The notes under the pieces: model-generated
What the model saw: the letters and a program-made list of their open reading frames with translations, nothing else
Databases searched by the model: none
Told to the model about the DNA's origin: nothing
Shown: positions 10,087-19,094 of the stretch, piece by piece
Layout: every line of letters starts with the position of its first letter
Numbering within the stretch: the first letter of the stretch is position 1
Assembly (NCBI RefSeq): GCF_009720825.1
Contig: NZ_WNKY01000002.1
Location: 186,001-250,000 of the forward strand
Length of the DNA stretch: 64,000 nucleotides
From: Duganella radicis
GTDB taxonomy: Bacteria; Pseudomonadota; Gammaproteobacteria; Burkholderiales; Burkholderiaceae_D
Direction of reading: 5' to 3'
Made by a program: the position numbers and the translations under genes

Positions 10087-10643
10087 AACCACTGGCCGTC
10101 CATCTCTGGCCCGGTCCCACGCCGGCGCCACAGGACGGCCTGTTCGCCATCCTGATCCGCACCGCGCCTTCCCCGGCACTGCGCGAGGCCGCGCGCCGCG
10201 GCATCCGTCTCGCCGCGCGCGAGGCGTTGGCCGCCGTGCTGCGCATTCCCGTCGCCGACATCGCAATCGCTTCCACGCCCGGGGCCCCGCCACGCATCCT
10301 GCTGGCCGGCGCTCCGAGTCGTATCGGCATCTCCATCAGCCATGAAACCGGCCACTCCCTGGCCGCCATCAACCTGCGAGGCCCCATCGGCGCTGACCTG
10401 ATGTACGTGCAAGCCATCCCTGACTGGCCCGCCATCGCCCGCGACTACCTCGGCCCCAAGGCGGCCGGCCTCAAAACGCCTGCCGAATACACGCAAGCAT
10501 GGACACAACGCGAAGCCGCGTTAAAATGCCATGCCCAACAAATCAGCGAATGGCAAGCCGACCTTCCCGGCGAAGCCATCCCGCTGGTCCTGCCAGTCGC
10601 AGAACTGGTCGGTCACATACATATCGGAGACAGAAGCGCATGA
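10083..10643 (+). CDS. 4'-phosphopantetheinyl transferase family protein
   Basis: Probably transfers the phosphopantetheine arm to the carrier domain of the adjacent synthetase. The 186-aa protein carries ISISHETGHSLAAI and WTQREAALK, matching the Sfp-type WxxKEAxxK signature. The Mg-binding GxDxE motif is partly degenerate: GADLM, with Met where Glu is expected. It overlaps the synthetase by four bases (ATGA) and the deacetylase by four (ATGA), so all three should be co-translated. Reduced or altered metal use is possible. Confidence 0.8.
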   Translation: MKPLAVHLWPGPTPAPQDGLFAILIRTAPSPALREAARRGIRLAAREALAAVLRIPVADIAIASTPGAPPRILLAGAPSRIGISISHETGHSLAAINLRGPIGADLMYVQAIPDWPAIARDYLGPKAAGLKTPAEYTQAWTQREAALKCHAQQISEWQADLPGEAIPLVLPVAELVGHIHIGDRSA

Positions 10644-11356
10644 AAGCAATCGCATTGATACTGGCAGCACTCGCAGGAACCGCCAGCGCCGCCGACTGCG
10701 GCCCGGACAAACTGAACACCGAACGCACCATCATCCTCAAACGCGAAGGCGCCGCCTACGGCGCCCTCCAGCACAGCGCGCTGCCGCTGAAAAAGGGCGA
10801 AGTCGTCCTCACCTTCGACGATGGCCCATCGCCGGAGAACACCCCGCTGGTGCTGAAAGCCCTGTCCGACCAATGCGCCAAAGCCACCTTCTTCCTGGTC
10901 GGCCAGAACATCACGCAAAACCCGGAACTGGCACGCCGCGAAGTCAGCGAAGGCCACTCAGCCGGCATCCACAGCGACACCCATCCGAATCTCGGCTCGC
11001 TCAGCCCTGAGCAGCAACTGGAAGACCTCAAGCGCAGCCGCGCCGCGTACAAAGCCGTCTTCGGCGTGGAAACGCCAGCCTACCGCTTCCCCTTCCTGGC
11101 AGAGACGCCCACCATGCTGGAAGCGCTCAAGCAAGCCAACATCACCGTCGCCTCGATCGACATGGGTATCAACGACTGGATTCCCGAAGACACCACCGCC
11201 ATCCTGGCCCAGCGTCTGAAGGACAGCCTGGATAAAAGCGGCAGCGGTATCATCCTGATGCACGACGCGAACGGACCGACCGCCAAAGCCCTGCCGACAC
11301 TGCTGCAAGTCCTGAAAGACAAAGGCTACAAAGTCGTCCACCTTGAATGGCAATGA
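10640..11356 (+). CDS. Polysaccharide deacetylase (NodB/CE4) family, secreted
   Basis: A 238-aa protein with a signal peptide (MKAIALILAALAGTASA) and the NodB homology domain: TFDDGPSPENTP carries the Asp-Asp metal/catalytic pair and HSDTHPN is the metal-binding HxxxH motif. It likely removes acetyl groups from chitin-like sugars, peptidoglycan or another periplasmic polymer. The ATG inside the preceding TGA (ATGA) is chosen over an upstream in-frame start because only it gives a signal peptide. It is last in the synthetase operon; its target may be modified together with the NRPS product, but this is inference. Confidence 0.85.
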   Translation: MKAIALILAALAGTASAADCGPDKLNTERTIILKREGAAYGALQHSALPLKKGEVVLTFDDGPSPENTPLVLKALSDQCAKATFFLVGQNITQNPELARREVSEGHSAGIHSDTHPNLGSLSPEQQLEDLKRSRAAYKAVFGVETPAYRFPFLAETPTMLEALKQANITVASIDMGINDWIPEDTTAILAQRLKDSLDKSGSGIILMHDANGPTAKALPTLLQVLKDKGYKVVHLEWQ

Positions 11357-11367
11357 GAGGAGACCGA

Positions 11368-11949
11368 ATGAGCAACGACAAAGTAGACGCCTTCCTGGAG
11401 CGCGCCAAGAGCTGGCGCGCCGAATTCGAAGCCCTGCGCGCCATCATCGCCGAGAGTGAACTGGAAGAGGACTTCAAATGGGGCCAGCCGTGCTACACGC
11501 TGGACGGCCACAACGTCGTGCTGATGCACGGCTTCAAAGAATACTGCGCGCTGCTGTTCTTCAAAGGCGCGCTGATGAAAGACCCGAAAAACCTGCTGAT
11601 CCAGCAGACCGAGAATGTGCAGGCCGCGCGCCAGATCCGGTTCAAAGAACTGGCCGACATCACGCGCCAGGAAAAGGTCTTAAAGAGCTACATCAAAGAC
11701 GCCATCGCGCTGGAAAAATCCGGCGTCAAAGTGGAGCTGAAAAAGACCGCCGAATTCTCCTTCCCCGAAGAGCTGGAATACGCCATGGACGAAACACCCG
11801 CCCTGCGCACCGCCTTCGAAGAACTGACACCCGGCCGCCAACGCGCCTACCTGCTGCACTTCTCCTCCGCCAAACAAGCAAAGACGCGCGTCGCCCGCAT
11901 CGAAAAATGCACCCAGCGCATCCTCGACGGCAAGGGGCTGGACGACTAA
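11368..11949 (+). CDS. YdeI-like protein (DUF1801 plus OmdA-type C-terminus)
   Basis: A 193-aa cytoplasmic protein. The N-terminal half (EEDFKWGQPCYTLDGHNVV, FFKGALMKDP) fits DUF1801, and the C-terminal part (ETPALRTAFEELTPGRQRAYLLHF) fits the YdeI/OmpD-associated domain linked to stress and antimicrobial-peptide tolerance. The start at ATG 11368 is preceded by AGGAGA; an in-frame ATG 21 bases earlier lacks a ribosome site. It follows the deacetylase by 11 bases and may belong to that operon. Confidence 0.8.
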   Translation: MSNDKVDAFLERAKSWRAEFEALRAIIAESELEEDFKWGQPCYTLDGHNVVLMHGFKEYCALLFFKGALMKDPKNLLIQQTENVQAARQIRFKELADITRQEKVLKSYIKDAIALEKSGVKVELKKTAEFSFPEELEYAMDETPALRTAFEELTPGRQRAYLLHFSSAKQAKTRVARIEKCTQRILDGKGLDD

Positions 11950-11970
11950 TCAGCTATCAAACGCCTTGAT

Positions 11971-13590
11971 CTACGCCGTCCACGCCATTTTCTGGACCTG
12001 GATGTGAGGATGGCTTTCAAGGATGTCCCACTCAGGAAGGAAGACGAAGCCTTGTTTTTGATAGAACGCGGAGGCGCGCTGGTTGCCTGGGGCGACATCC
12101 AGCACGATGCGCGCGTGACCGTGGTTTCGGGCGTAGGTTTTAACGGCGTCCACCAATCGGCCGGCGGTGGACGTCCCTCGCTGTGATGGCGCTACCCACA
12201 TGGCGATCAAGTTGAGTTCTTGTTTCTCATCCGGGACGTGGGCGACGATGCCGATTGCTTCATTTCCTTCAAATGCCAGAATGTAGCGCGCCGGACCGCG
12301 CCCCGCCGCGCGGTCTCGCCACGCTTCGTCCGTGTAGGCTACAGCGCTGGCATGACTAACGCCAAACGCCGTCGGCGCATCCAGCAAGGCGGCGAGGCGT
12401 ATGCGCTTGAGTTCCTGCCAATCGTCCTCCGTGGTGCAGCGGATTTCCACTCTGGCGATCTCGCGGAAAAGCATGCCGGGATCGGCAAGTTCCCGCGCTG
12501 CCCATGTGCGGATGTCGTTCCGCTTCAAGCCTGCCAGTGCGGCTTCGGGCAACGCGTCTGCTTGCGCGTCGCGGCCCAGGCCTCGATGCACGGCAGCGAG
12601 CATGCTTACCTCGCGCATGAAGTTATGCAGCTCCGCAGCCAACCTTGGCGCAACGTTCGCCATAGGGAAAAGCGGCAGGTCGTCCGCGAGGGTATTCAAT
12701 TCATCCAGCCGAGGCAGCGGGTCATCGAGGTAAGACTCGGCAAGCGCGTAGTTCCCTGCTTCGACTATGGCCGGCAAGGCCAGACCGACCGCGTCGCGCA
12801 CCGCCTCCGGCTTGGTCGTCAACAGCCGCAGAAATAATTCATAGGTCGCGCGCTGATCTTGCAGGTCGTTGTTCATGCCGATGATGAGCCGGAAGCGTGA
12901 ACGCTGCCAGTGGGAGCCGCTCCTGCCGAAGTTCAGCTCTCCAGCCAGCAATTGCGCCACTTGCGCATCACGCTCGCGTACCATTGCCTCGCGCGCCGGA
13001 GCATATTCGTCCAGCAGCAGCCGCCATGTGAACATGGTTGGGACATGGCTTTCATCCGCGCGGGCAAATGATTCCAGCACCAGCTCCAACGCCTCCTCGT
13101 GGCGGCCAGCATGGCGCGCCGCCGCTGCCTTGTCAACGCCCACTAGCGAATTGCGAGCAAGCTGCATTTGCGCGTAGCGGACTTCGATGCCGCTGTATTG
13201 GCGAGTGGTTTCGACGGTCAAGGTGAATCCGTTCCTTTCATAGAATCGGATTGCGCCTTCGTTGGAACGGGCGACGTTGAGAGTGATGGCGTTCGCAGTC
13301 TTAGCGATGACGGCGTTCAGCAGTGCGTGGCCTATGCCCTTTCCTCTTGCACCACCTTGTACGAACAGTGCTCGCAGTTGGCCGTCGAAGGTGGCGGAAA
13401 ATCCTTGGATTTCTCCGTCCTCGTACACCAGCACCTCGGATTCTTTGAATGCCGCCAATATGCCTGCATCCTGCTCCAGCGGTGTAAACTCAAATTGGCC
13501 GGGTTCGAACTGGAGTTCTGCACGCTTGGCGTCGAGGTAGATGCGGCAAACTGCCGGGAAGTCCTCTGGTGTGTAAGCCCGTACTGTCAT
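11971..13590 (-). CDS. Double GNAT acetyltransferase fusion with helical linker
   Basis: A 539-aa protein with a GNAT domain at each end. The N-terminal one (1-150) has ALFVQGGARGKGIGHALLNAV and FYERNGF; the C-terminal one (about 390-539) has LIAMWVAPSQRGTSTAGRLVDAV and FYQKQGF. Between them about 230 residues look helical and TPR-like (AAAARHAGRHEEALELVLESFARADE). Two acetyl-CoA sites with a scaffold between them is unusual. ATG 13590 is chosen because the extension upstream is not GNAT-like and this start overlaps the preceding gene's stop (ATGA). The substrate is unknown. Confidence 0.8.
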   Translation of the reverse strand: MTVRAYTPEDFPAVCRIYLDAKRAELQFEPGQFEFTPLEQDAGILAAFKESEVLVYEDGEIQGFSATFDGQLRALFVQGGARGKGIGHALLNAVIAKTANAITLNVARSNEGAIRFYERNGFTLTVETTRQYSGIEVRYAQMQLARNSLVGVDKAAAARHAGRHEEALELVLESFARADESHVPTMFTWRLLLDEYAPAREAMVRERDAQVAQLLAGELNFGRSGSHWQRSRFRLIIGMNNDLQDQRATYELFLRLLTTKPEAVRDAVGLALPAIVEAGNYALAESYLDDPLPRLDELNTLADDLPLFPMANVAPRLAAELHNFMREVSMLAAVHRGLGRDAQADALPEAALAGLKRNDIRTWAARELADPGMLFREIARVEIRCTTEDDWQELKRIRLAALLDAPTAFGVSHASAVAYTDEAWRDRAAGRGPARYILAFEGNEAIGIVAHVPDEKQELNLIAMWVAPSQRGTSTAGRLVDAVKTYARNHGHARIVLDVAPGNQRASAFYQKQGFVFLPEWDILESHPHIQVQKMAWTA

Positions 13591-14042
13591 GTCAATGCCA
13601 AGGAATAAAAACGGTCTGCGCCACTTTCTGGCAGCGGGTCGGGGCCGCGTTTCCATCCAAATGACTCATACAGGTGAATCGCAGCGTGCATGTCGCCACA
13701 GGTTTCCAGATCCAGCCGGGTGAAATTATTTCTGCGCGCTTCAGCTATTCCTTCAGTCAGCAGGGCTCGACCGACGCCGCGTCCCTGCATGCCTGCATCG
13801 ACGTGGAAGCCAAATAATTTGGCGGATGTGCCTTGACGGCGCTGGATGACAAGACAACCTCCAAGCCTGCCATCCACTTCCGCCACCAGTTCGATATCGT
13901 TGGGCGAGTCGGCACGGCCGATGGCGCCAATGGCGGCGTCCAGGCTTTCGAAATCCGCGATCAGGCCGAACGAGGCCAGGGATTTCCGCACCACGGTTCT
14001 GACATGGTCGTTATCGGTGAGGAGTGCTTTACGGATTTGCAT
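13587..14042 (-). CDS. GNAT family N-acetyltransferase
   Basis: A 151-aa single-domain acetyltransferase. The acetyl-CoA-binding motif A reads GFHVDAGMQGRGVGRALLTEGI (Q/RGxGxG/A type) and motif B HLYESFGWKRG. It overlaps the downstream double-GNAT gene by ATGA and sits one base below the GFA gene start, so these minus-strand genes are one transcript. The acceptor is unknown. Confidence 0.87.
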   Translation of the reverse strand: MQIRKALLTDNDHVRTVVRKSLASFGLIADFESLDAAIGAIGRADSPNDIELVAEVDGRLGGCLVIQRRQGTSAKLFGFHVDAGMQGRGVGRALLTEGIAEARRNNFTRLDLETCGDMHAAIHLYESFGWKRGPDPLPESGADRFYSLALT

Positions 14043-14043
14043 G

Positions 14044-14445
14044 TTAAAGATGGCGTGTTTCGGTTGGCGGGTTTTCCCAGTTGTCGTTTTTGCCGTCGAG
14101 GTAGGTGATGGGCGCGTTCACCAGTTCTTCCGGGCTGGCGTCGTCAAGGCAGGTGACGTTGACTGCGTAGAACGGCCCCCAGCGCGGCGAGCTGCCAATG
14201 CCGAAGGCGCGCACGCCGCAGTGGCGGCAGAACAGATGCCTGTCCCGCTTCGTCAGGAACTGGTACAGCGTTAATTCGCCCTCGCCCGATTGCAGGCGGA
14301 ATGCTTCCGGCTTGATGATGGCCGGCCAGAAGCGCACTTTCGCGCATATCGAGCAGTTGCAGCGGAGGGTGCCCTCGCTTAGGTCGATGTCCGCCTCGAA
14401 GGTGACCGCGCCGCAGTGGCAGCTGCCGTGATAGGTCTTCAGCAT
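14044..14445 (-). CDS. GFA family (Mss4-fold) zinc protein
   Basis: A 133-aa protein with the GFA signature [16 protein letters not shown] and [11 protein letters not shown], i.e. cysteine pairs for one or two zinc ions. The family is named after glutathione-dependent formaldehyde-activating enzyme, but most members have no proven activity. It overlaps the 3' end of the next upstream minus-strand gene by 7 bases. Confidence 0.88.
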   Translation of the reverse strand: MLKTYHGSCHCGAVTFEADIDLSEGTLRCNCSICAKVRFWPAIIKPEAFRLQSGEGELTLYQFLTKRDRHLFCRHCGVRAFGIGSSPRWGPFYAVNVTCLDDASPEELVNAPITYLDGKNDNWENPPTETRHL

Positions 14446-14657
14446 AACTGCACCGCGGTGTTGTTACGCGGGGTGGCGTCTTCGTGGAACAGGTCCGACA
14501 GGTATTCGCACAGATCCGCCTCCGCCACGTCGCCGGGGATGATGAAGTCGGCCTCGCGGCGCTTGCCTTCGGCGCCGAAGTAGTAGGCGCGCCATGCGCC
14601 CGGTGCGCCGGTGACGGCGATGTGGCGGCCGAAGATGTTGAATCTGCGTTCTGTCAT
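14439..14657 (-). CDS. Small conserved protein (DUF7661-like)
   Basis: A 72-aa protein beginning [17 protein letters not shown] and continuing with [18 protein letters not shown] and [12 protein letters not shown]. The pattern of a FNIFGR-type start, a basic strand and an acidic helix before the end resembles the small DUF7661 family, recalled from memory. Its ATG overlaps the beta-lactamase stop (ATGA), so it is co-translated with it. No function can be read. Confidence 0.6.
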   Translation of the reverse strand: MTERRFNIFGRHIAVTGAPGAWRAYYFGAEGKRREADFIIPGDVAEADLCEYLSDLFHEDATPRNNTAVQLC

Positions 14658-15535
14658 TTGAACGCCTCGATCACGATTCTGGCGGCTTCGCCGTGGATTT
14701 CGGGACGCAGTTTGTCGTCCTTGCCCGGCTGCGTGAGATATACCGCCAGCACGATCGGCGCTTTGCCCGGTGGCCAGATCACCGCGATGTCGTTGACGGT
14801 GCCGTAATCGCCAGCGCCGGTTTTATCAGCGACAGGCCAGCCGGAAGGCACGCCGGCGCGGATGCGCGTGGCGCCCGTCGTATTCCCCAGCATCCAGTCT
14901 TTCAGCTGCTTGCGCGCCGGCGACGGCAGCGCATCCCCCAGCACCAGCTTTTGCAGGGACTTCGCCATCGCCAGCGGCGTGGTGGTGTCGCGCGTGTCGC
15001 CGGGCAGCGCGGTGTTGAGTTCCGTCTCCCAGCGTTCAAGCCGGAATTCGTTGTCGCCGATGGAGCGCGCATAGGCGGTCACCGCAGCCGGGCCGCCGAT
15101 CTGTTTCATCAGCAGGTTGGCGGCTGGGTTGTCGCTGTATTGCAGGGTCGCTTCGCACAGTTCCGCCACAGTCATGCCCTCGCCCACATGCTTGCTGGTG
15201 ATCGGTGCATGCGGCACCAGATCGCTCTTGTCAACGGCGATGCGCTTTTTCAGCAGCGCCGGTTCGCGCGCCAGCAACGCTGCCGACAACATCATCTTGA
15301 AAGTGCTGCAAAACGGGAAGCGCTCGTCGGCGCGATGCAGCAGTTGCCGGCCGTCGGCCGTGTTCAGCGCGGCCACACCCAGCCGTCCGCCCGACTCCTT
15401 TTCCAGCCGCGCCAGCAGCGCGATCGGCGAAAGCGGCGCGGCTACCGGCGACTGATCGAGAAAATCCCCTGCGCGAGCCAAGGGAGTGGAGAGCAGCGCC
15501 AGCATCAGCGCGCGACGGGTGGTGAAATCGCTCAT
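14654..15535 (-). CDS. bla: Class A beta-lactamase
   Basis: Periplasmic serine beta-lactamase of 293 aa. All class A motifs are present: S77-T-F-K80 (Ambler 70-73), S134-D-N136 (130-132), E170 in RWETELN (166) and K238-T-G240 (234-236). A Cys precedes the active serine (position 69), and the last strand reads KTGAGDYGTVNDIAVIWP, close to the CTX-M/KLUC-type pattern. An export signal lies in residues 1-22 (TTRRALMLALLSTPLARA, with twin arginines). No ampR-like regulator is adjacent. The resistance spectrum cannot be read from the sequence. Confidence 0.93.
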   Translation of the reverse strand: MSDFTTRRALMLALLSTPLARAGDFLDQSPVAAPLSPIALLARLEKESGGRLGVAALNTADGRQLLHRADERFPFCSTFKMMLSAALLAREPALLKKRIAVDKSDLVPHAPITSKHVGEGMTVAELCEATLQYSDNPAANLLMKQIGGPAAVTAYARSIGDNEFRLERWETELNTALPGDTRDTTTPLAMAKSLQKLVLGDALPSPARKQLKDWMLGNTTGATRIRAGVPSGWPVADKTGAGDYGTVNDIAVIWPPGKAPIVLAVYLTQPGKDDKLRPEIHGEAARIVIEAFK

Positions 15536-15643
15536 CGGCTACGAAAACAGTTAAGTAAAAATAAACTAATCATACCAGCGCTACGCAAACTGTGGTCCCA
15601 CAATTGCGCGCACCGCATCCGCCCTTGGTTGTAGACTGGTTGC

Positions 15644-17149
15644 ATGGCTACTCAAGTGCTCATTGTTGGCGCCGGACCTACCGGCCTGGTACTTGCCATC
15701 GCGCTGGCGAGACGGGGCATTGCTGTCCGCATCATCGACAAGAACAGCGGCCCCGGTCAGGCCTCGCGCGCCATGGCGGTGCATGCGCGCACGCTGGAGT
15801 TTTACCGTCAGTTGGGCTTTGCCGATGTGGTGATCAACCAAGGCATCAAGATAGAAGCCATCCACCTGCGCGAGCATGGCGACGATATCGCCCTGCTACC
15901 GCTCAAGGATATCGGCGCCGGCCTCAGTCCCTACCCTTTCGTGCTGGCCTATCCGCAGGACGATCACGAACGCTTTCTCGTCGCCCAGCTCAAGGCGGAA
16001 GGCGTGGAGGTGGAATGGAACACCGAGCTGGAATCCTTCACGCAGGACGAATGGGGCGTGCGCGCCGTGCTGGAACAGGATGGCGACCGCCACACCGCCA
16101 GTTGCACTTACCTGTGCGGCTGCGACGGCGCGCGCAGCCGCGTGCGTGAATCACTGCGACTGGAGTTCACCGGCGGCACTTACCAGCATCTGTACTACGT
16201 GGCCGATGTGCAGACCGCCGGCCCGCCGAATCAAGATTTGATCGGTCACCTCGGCGCCAATACCTTTGCGCTGATGCTGCCGGTGCGTTCGCGCGGCATG
16301 CAGCGGCTGATCGGCATCATGCCCGATGACGCGCCGTCCAATCCGGACTTTGAAGCCGTGCGCCCGGTGCTGGAGCCGCTGCTGGGCATACGGGTGGAGC
16401 AGGTGAACTGGTTCTCCACCTACCGCGTGCATCATCGCGTGGCGTCGCACTTTCGCGTGGGCCGCTGTTTCCTGTCCGGCGACGCGGCCCACATCCACAG
16501 CCCGGCCGGCGGCCAGGGCATGAACACCGGCATCGGCGACGCCATCAACCTCGCCTGGAAGCTGGCCCACGTGCTGCAAGGCCGCGCCGACGCCGCGCTG
16601 CTCGATACCTATGAGGCGGAGCGCATCGTCTTCGCCCGCAAGCTGGTGATCACCACCGACCGCGCCTTCCAGCTGATCGTCTCGCAAGGCACCGGCGGAC
16701 AGCTGTTGCGCAGCTGGCTGCTGCCGCATGTGTTCCCGGTGCTGAGCGGCTTTGCGGCGGCGCGCCGCACGCTGTTCAAGACCTTGTCGCAAGTGCTGAT
16801 CCACTATCCCGACAGCCCGCTGAGCGGCGGCCGCGCCGGCGACATCATCGGCGGCGACCGGCTGCCGTGGCTGCCGTCCGATAACTTCGCCGCGCTGCAA
16901 TCGCTGGACTGGCAGTTGCATGTCTACGGCCATGTCGATCCGCTGCTGGCCGCCGCCGCGCAGGCTTTGCGCCTGTCGCTGCATGCCTGGCCGTGGAGCG
17001 AGGACGCCGCCCACGCAGGCCTGCTGCAAGATGCCGCTTACCTGGTGCGTCCGGACATGCATGTGGCGCTGGCCCTGCCGCGCCAGGAAGTCGACGTGCT
17101 GCGCGCACTCGCCGAGCGCTATACATTACGATACAGTCGGGATAGCTAA
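15644..17149 (+). CDS. FAD-dependent aromatic-ring-type monooxygenase
   Basis: A 501-aa flavoprotein of the PheA/TfdB (FAD_binding_3) family. The dinucleotide motif GAGPTG is at residues 9-14 and the second FAD motif GDAAHIHSPAGGQGMNTGIGD near 281-301. Such enzymes hydroxylate phenolic or polyketide substrates using NAD(P)H and O2. The C-terminal part (VYGHVDPLLAAAAQALRLSLHAW) is a short thioredoxin-like remnant. The start has no ribosome site and a TAGACT hexamer 6 bases upstream, suggesting a leaderless mRNA. The substrate is unknown. Confidence 0.87.
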   Translation: MATQVLIVGAGPTGLVLAIALARRGIAVRIIDKNSGPGQASRAMAVHARTLEFYRQLGFADVVINQGIKIEAIHLREHGDDIALLPLKDIGAGLSPYPFVLAYPQDDHERFLVAQLKAEGVEVEWNTELESFTQDEWGVRAVLEQDGDRHTASCTYLCGCDGARSRVRESLRLEFTGGTYQHLYYVADVQTAGPPNQDLIGHLGANTFALMLPVRSRGMQRLIGIMPDDAPSNPDFEAVRPVLEPLLGIRVEQVNWFSTYRVHHRVASHFRVGRCFLSGDAAHIHSPAGGQGMNTGIGDAINLAWKLAHVLQGRADAALLDTYEAERIVFARKLVITTDRAFQLIVSQGTGGQLLRSWLLPHVFPVLSGFAAARRTLFKTLSQVLIHYPDSPLSGGRAGDIIGGDRLPWLPSDNFAALQSLDWQLHVYGHVDPLLAAAAQALRLSLHAWPWSEDAAHAGLLQDAAYLVRPDMHVALALPRQEVDVLRALAERYTLRYSRDS

Positions 17150-17155
17150 ATGCCA

Positions 17156-17185
17156 TTGACATGCCGGAGGGCGGCAAGCTAAGGT
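17156..17185 (+). promoter_or_regulatory. Candidate sigma70 promoter for the DUF885 gene
   Basis: A perfect TTGACA at 17156-17161 is followed after 18 bases by TAAGGT at 17180-17185, 31 bases before the ATG at 17217. The -10 is weak, so this is a moderate call. Confidence 0.4.
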
Positions 17186-17216
17186 CGGCCTTTCGCCGCT
17201 TCTTACAAAGGATGCC

Positions 17217-19055
17217 ATGACTTATACCCGCCGCGACTTCCTGTTGGCCACCCTCGCAGCTACCGCTGCTCCCGGCCTGGCCTTTGCCGACACCACCAAC
17301 CCGGCCGACGCCAAATTCACCAAACTGCTGGACGATATCGCGGAAGAGGCGCTGCACCTGTCGCCGACCAGCGCCACCGGCCTTGGCCTGGATAAGGGCG
17401 AACGCGCGGCCTTGAAGTCGCAGCTGGAAGACGTCTCACCGGCTGGTGACGCGGCATGGGAAGCCGAAGTCAAATCCATTCAGACCCGCCTGCGCGCCAT
17501 CGACCGCCAAGCCCTGAGCGCCGATGCGCAAATCCGCTACGACACCGTCGCCTACGCGGCCGAATCGGGCATCGCCGGTCTGCGCTTCCCGTTTGGCGGC
17601 GCGGCCGCAGGCTTCAATGGCGGCACCGCGCCATTCCCTGTCACGCAGCAGGACGGCGCGCTGACCCGCATTCCGGAATTCCTCGACTCGCAGCACGCCA
17701 TCGCCAACGCCGCCGATGCGGAAGCCTACATCGAACGCCTGGCCGCCATGGCCAGGGTGCTGGACCAGGAAACCGCGCGCATCGCCGAGCAAGCCGCCAA
17801 GGGCATCATGCCGCCGGACTTCATCTGCCGCACCGCGCTGGGCCAGCTGCAGGATTTCCGCAAGACCGCCGCCGACCAGCAAAAGCTGGTGACCTCGATC
17901 ACCGGGCGCACGCAAAAACAGAACATCGCCGGCGACTGGCACGCGCGTGCCCTGAAACTGGTGGAAGGTTCGGTGTATCCGGCGCTGGAACGCCAGATCG
18001 CCGCCTTCAGCAAAGCCGCCGCCAAGGCCACCAACGTGGCCGGCGTGCATCGCCTGCCGGACGGCGCGGCCTACTACGAGTGGGCGCTGCGTCTCGGCAC
18101 GTCGACCACGCGCGGCGCGAAGGAAATCCACGCCATCGGTCTGGAACAGAACAAGCAGCTGCAAGCGCGCATCGACGCCATCCTGAAAAAACAGGGCATC
18201 ACGCAGGGCACGGTGGGCCAGCGCCTGCTGGCGCTGTCGAAAGACCCGCAGCGCTTCTACGCCGACAACGACAAAGGCCGCGAAGAGCTGATCGCCTACT
18301 GCAACGAGCGCGTGGACGCGGTGCGCAAGCTGATGCCGCAAATTTCGCACCTCGACCTGAAAGTGCCGCTGCAAATCAAGCGCGTGCCGACCGATATCGA
18401 GGCCGGCGCGCCACTGGGCTATATGAACTTCGCTTCACTGGACGGTTCGCGCCCGGCCATCTACTACATCAACCTGAAATCGACCACGCTGTGGCCGAAG
18501 TCGGAAATCGCCACCCTGACCGCGCACGAAGGCCTGCCGGGCCACGCATGGCAAGGCGCCTATCTGGCCGAGCACCACGGCGAGCTGCCGCTGATCTCTT
18601 CGCTGATCGGCTTTAACGCCTTCGTCGAGGGCTGGGCGCTGTATGCGGAACAGCTGGTCGATGAATTTGGCCTGTACGCCAACGATCCGTTCAGCCAGAT
18701 CGGCTATCTCCAGGCGCAGCAATTCCGCGCCTGCCGCCTGGTGGTGGACACCGGCATGCACGCCATGAAGTGGACGCGCGAACAGGCGATCCGCTTCCTG
18801 GTCGAGAACACCGGCCGTGGCCAGCAAGCCATGACCAGCGAGATCGATCGCTACACCGTATCGCCGGGCCAGGCCTGCGGCTACAAGATGGGCCACAACG
18901 AAATCCTGCGCCAGCGCGAGCGCGCCAAGGCGGCGCTGGGCGGCAAATTCGACCTGCCGGGCTTTAACGATGCGCTGGTGTCCAGCTGCGGCGTGCCGCT
19001 GACGGTGCTGCCGACGGTGATCGACCGTTATATCGCGAAACAACAGAAAGCATAA
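17217..19055 (+). CDS. DUF885 family protein, exported, metallopeptidase-like
   Basis: A 612-aa protein with a twin-arginine-like export signal (YTRRDFLLATLAATAAPGLAFA). The DUF885 hallmark HEGLPGH at residues 437-443 resembles an HExxH zinc site, and GWALYAEQL follows, as in M3/M32-like peptidase folds. The family is predicted to be periplasmic Zn-dependent hydrolases. An AAAGGA ribosome site lies 5 bases before the ATG. The oxidoreductase gene follows closely, so they may share a transcript. Confidence 0.87.
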   Translation: MTYTRRDFLLATLAATAAPGLAFADTTNPADAKFTKLLDDIAEEALHLSPTSATGLGLDKGERAALKSQLEDVSPAGDAAWEAEVKSIQTRLRAIDRQALSADAQIRYDTVAYAAESGIAGLRFPFGGAAAGFNGGTAPFPVTQQDGALTRIPEFLDSQHAIANAADAEAYIERLAAMARVLDQETARIAEQAAKGIMPPDFICRTALGQLQDFRKTAADQQKLVTSITGRTQKQNIAGDWHARALKLVEGSVYPALERQIAAFSKAAAKATNVAGVHRLPDGAAYYEWALRLGTSTTRGAKEIHAIGLEQNKQLQARIDAILKKQGITQGTVGQRLLALSKDPQRFYADNDKGREELIAYCNERVDAVRKLMPQISHLDLKVPLQIKRVPTDIEAGAPLGYMNFASLDGSRPAIYYINLKSTTLWPKSEIATLTAHEGLPGHAWQGAYLAEHHGELPLISSLIGFNAFVEGWALYAEQLVDEFGLYANDPFSQIGYLQAQQFRACRLVVDTGMHAMKWTREQAIRFLVENTGRGQQAMTSEIDRYTVSPGQACGYKMGHNEILRQRERAKAALGGKFDLPGFNDALVSSCGVPLTVLPTVIDRYIAKQQKA

Positions 19056-19094
19056 AATTTGTTTCGGAGGCGATGGTTTTCTTGTAACATTGTT

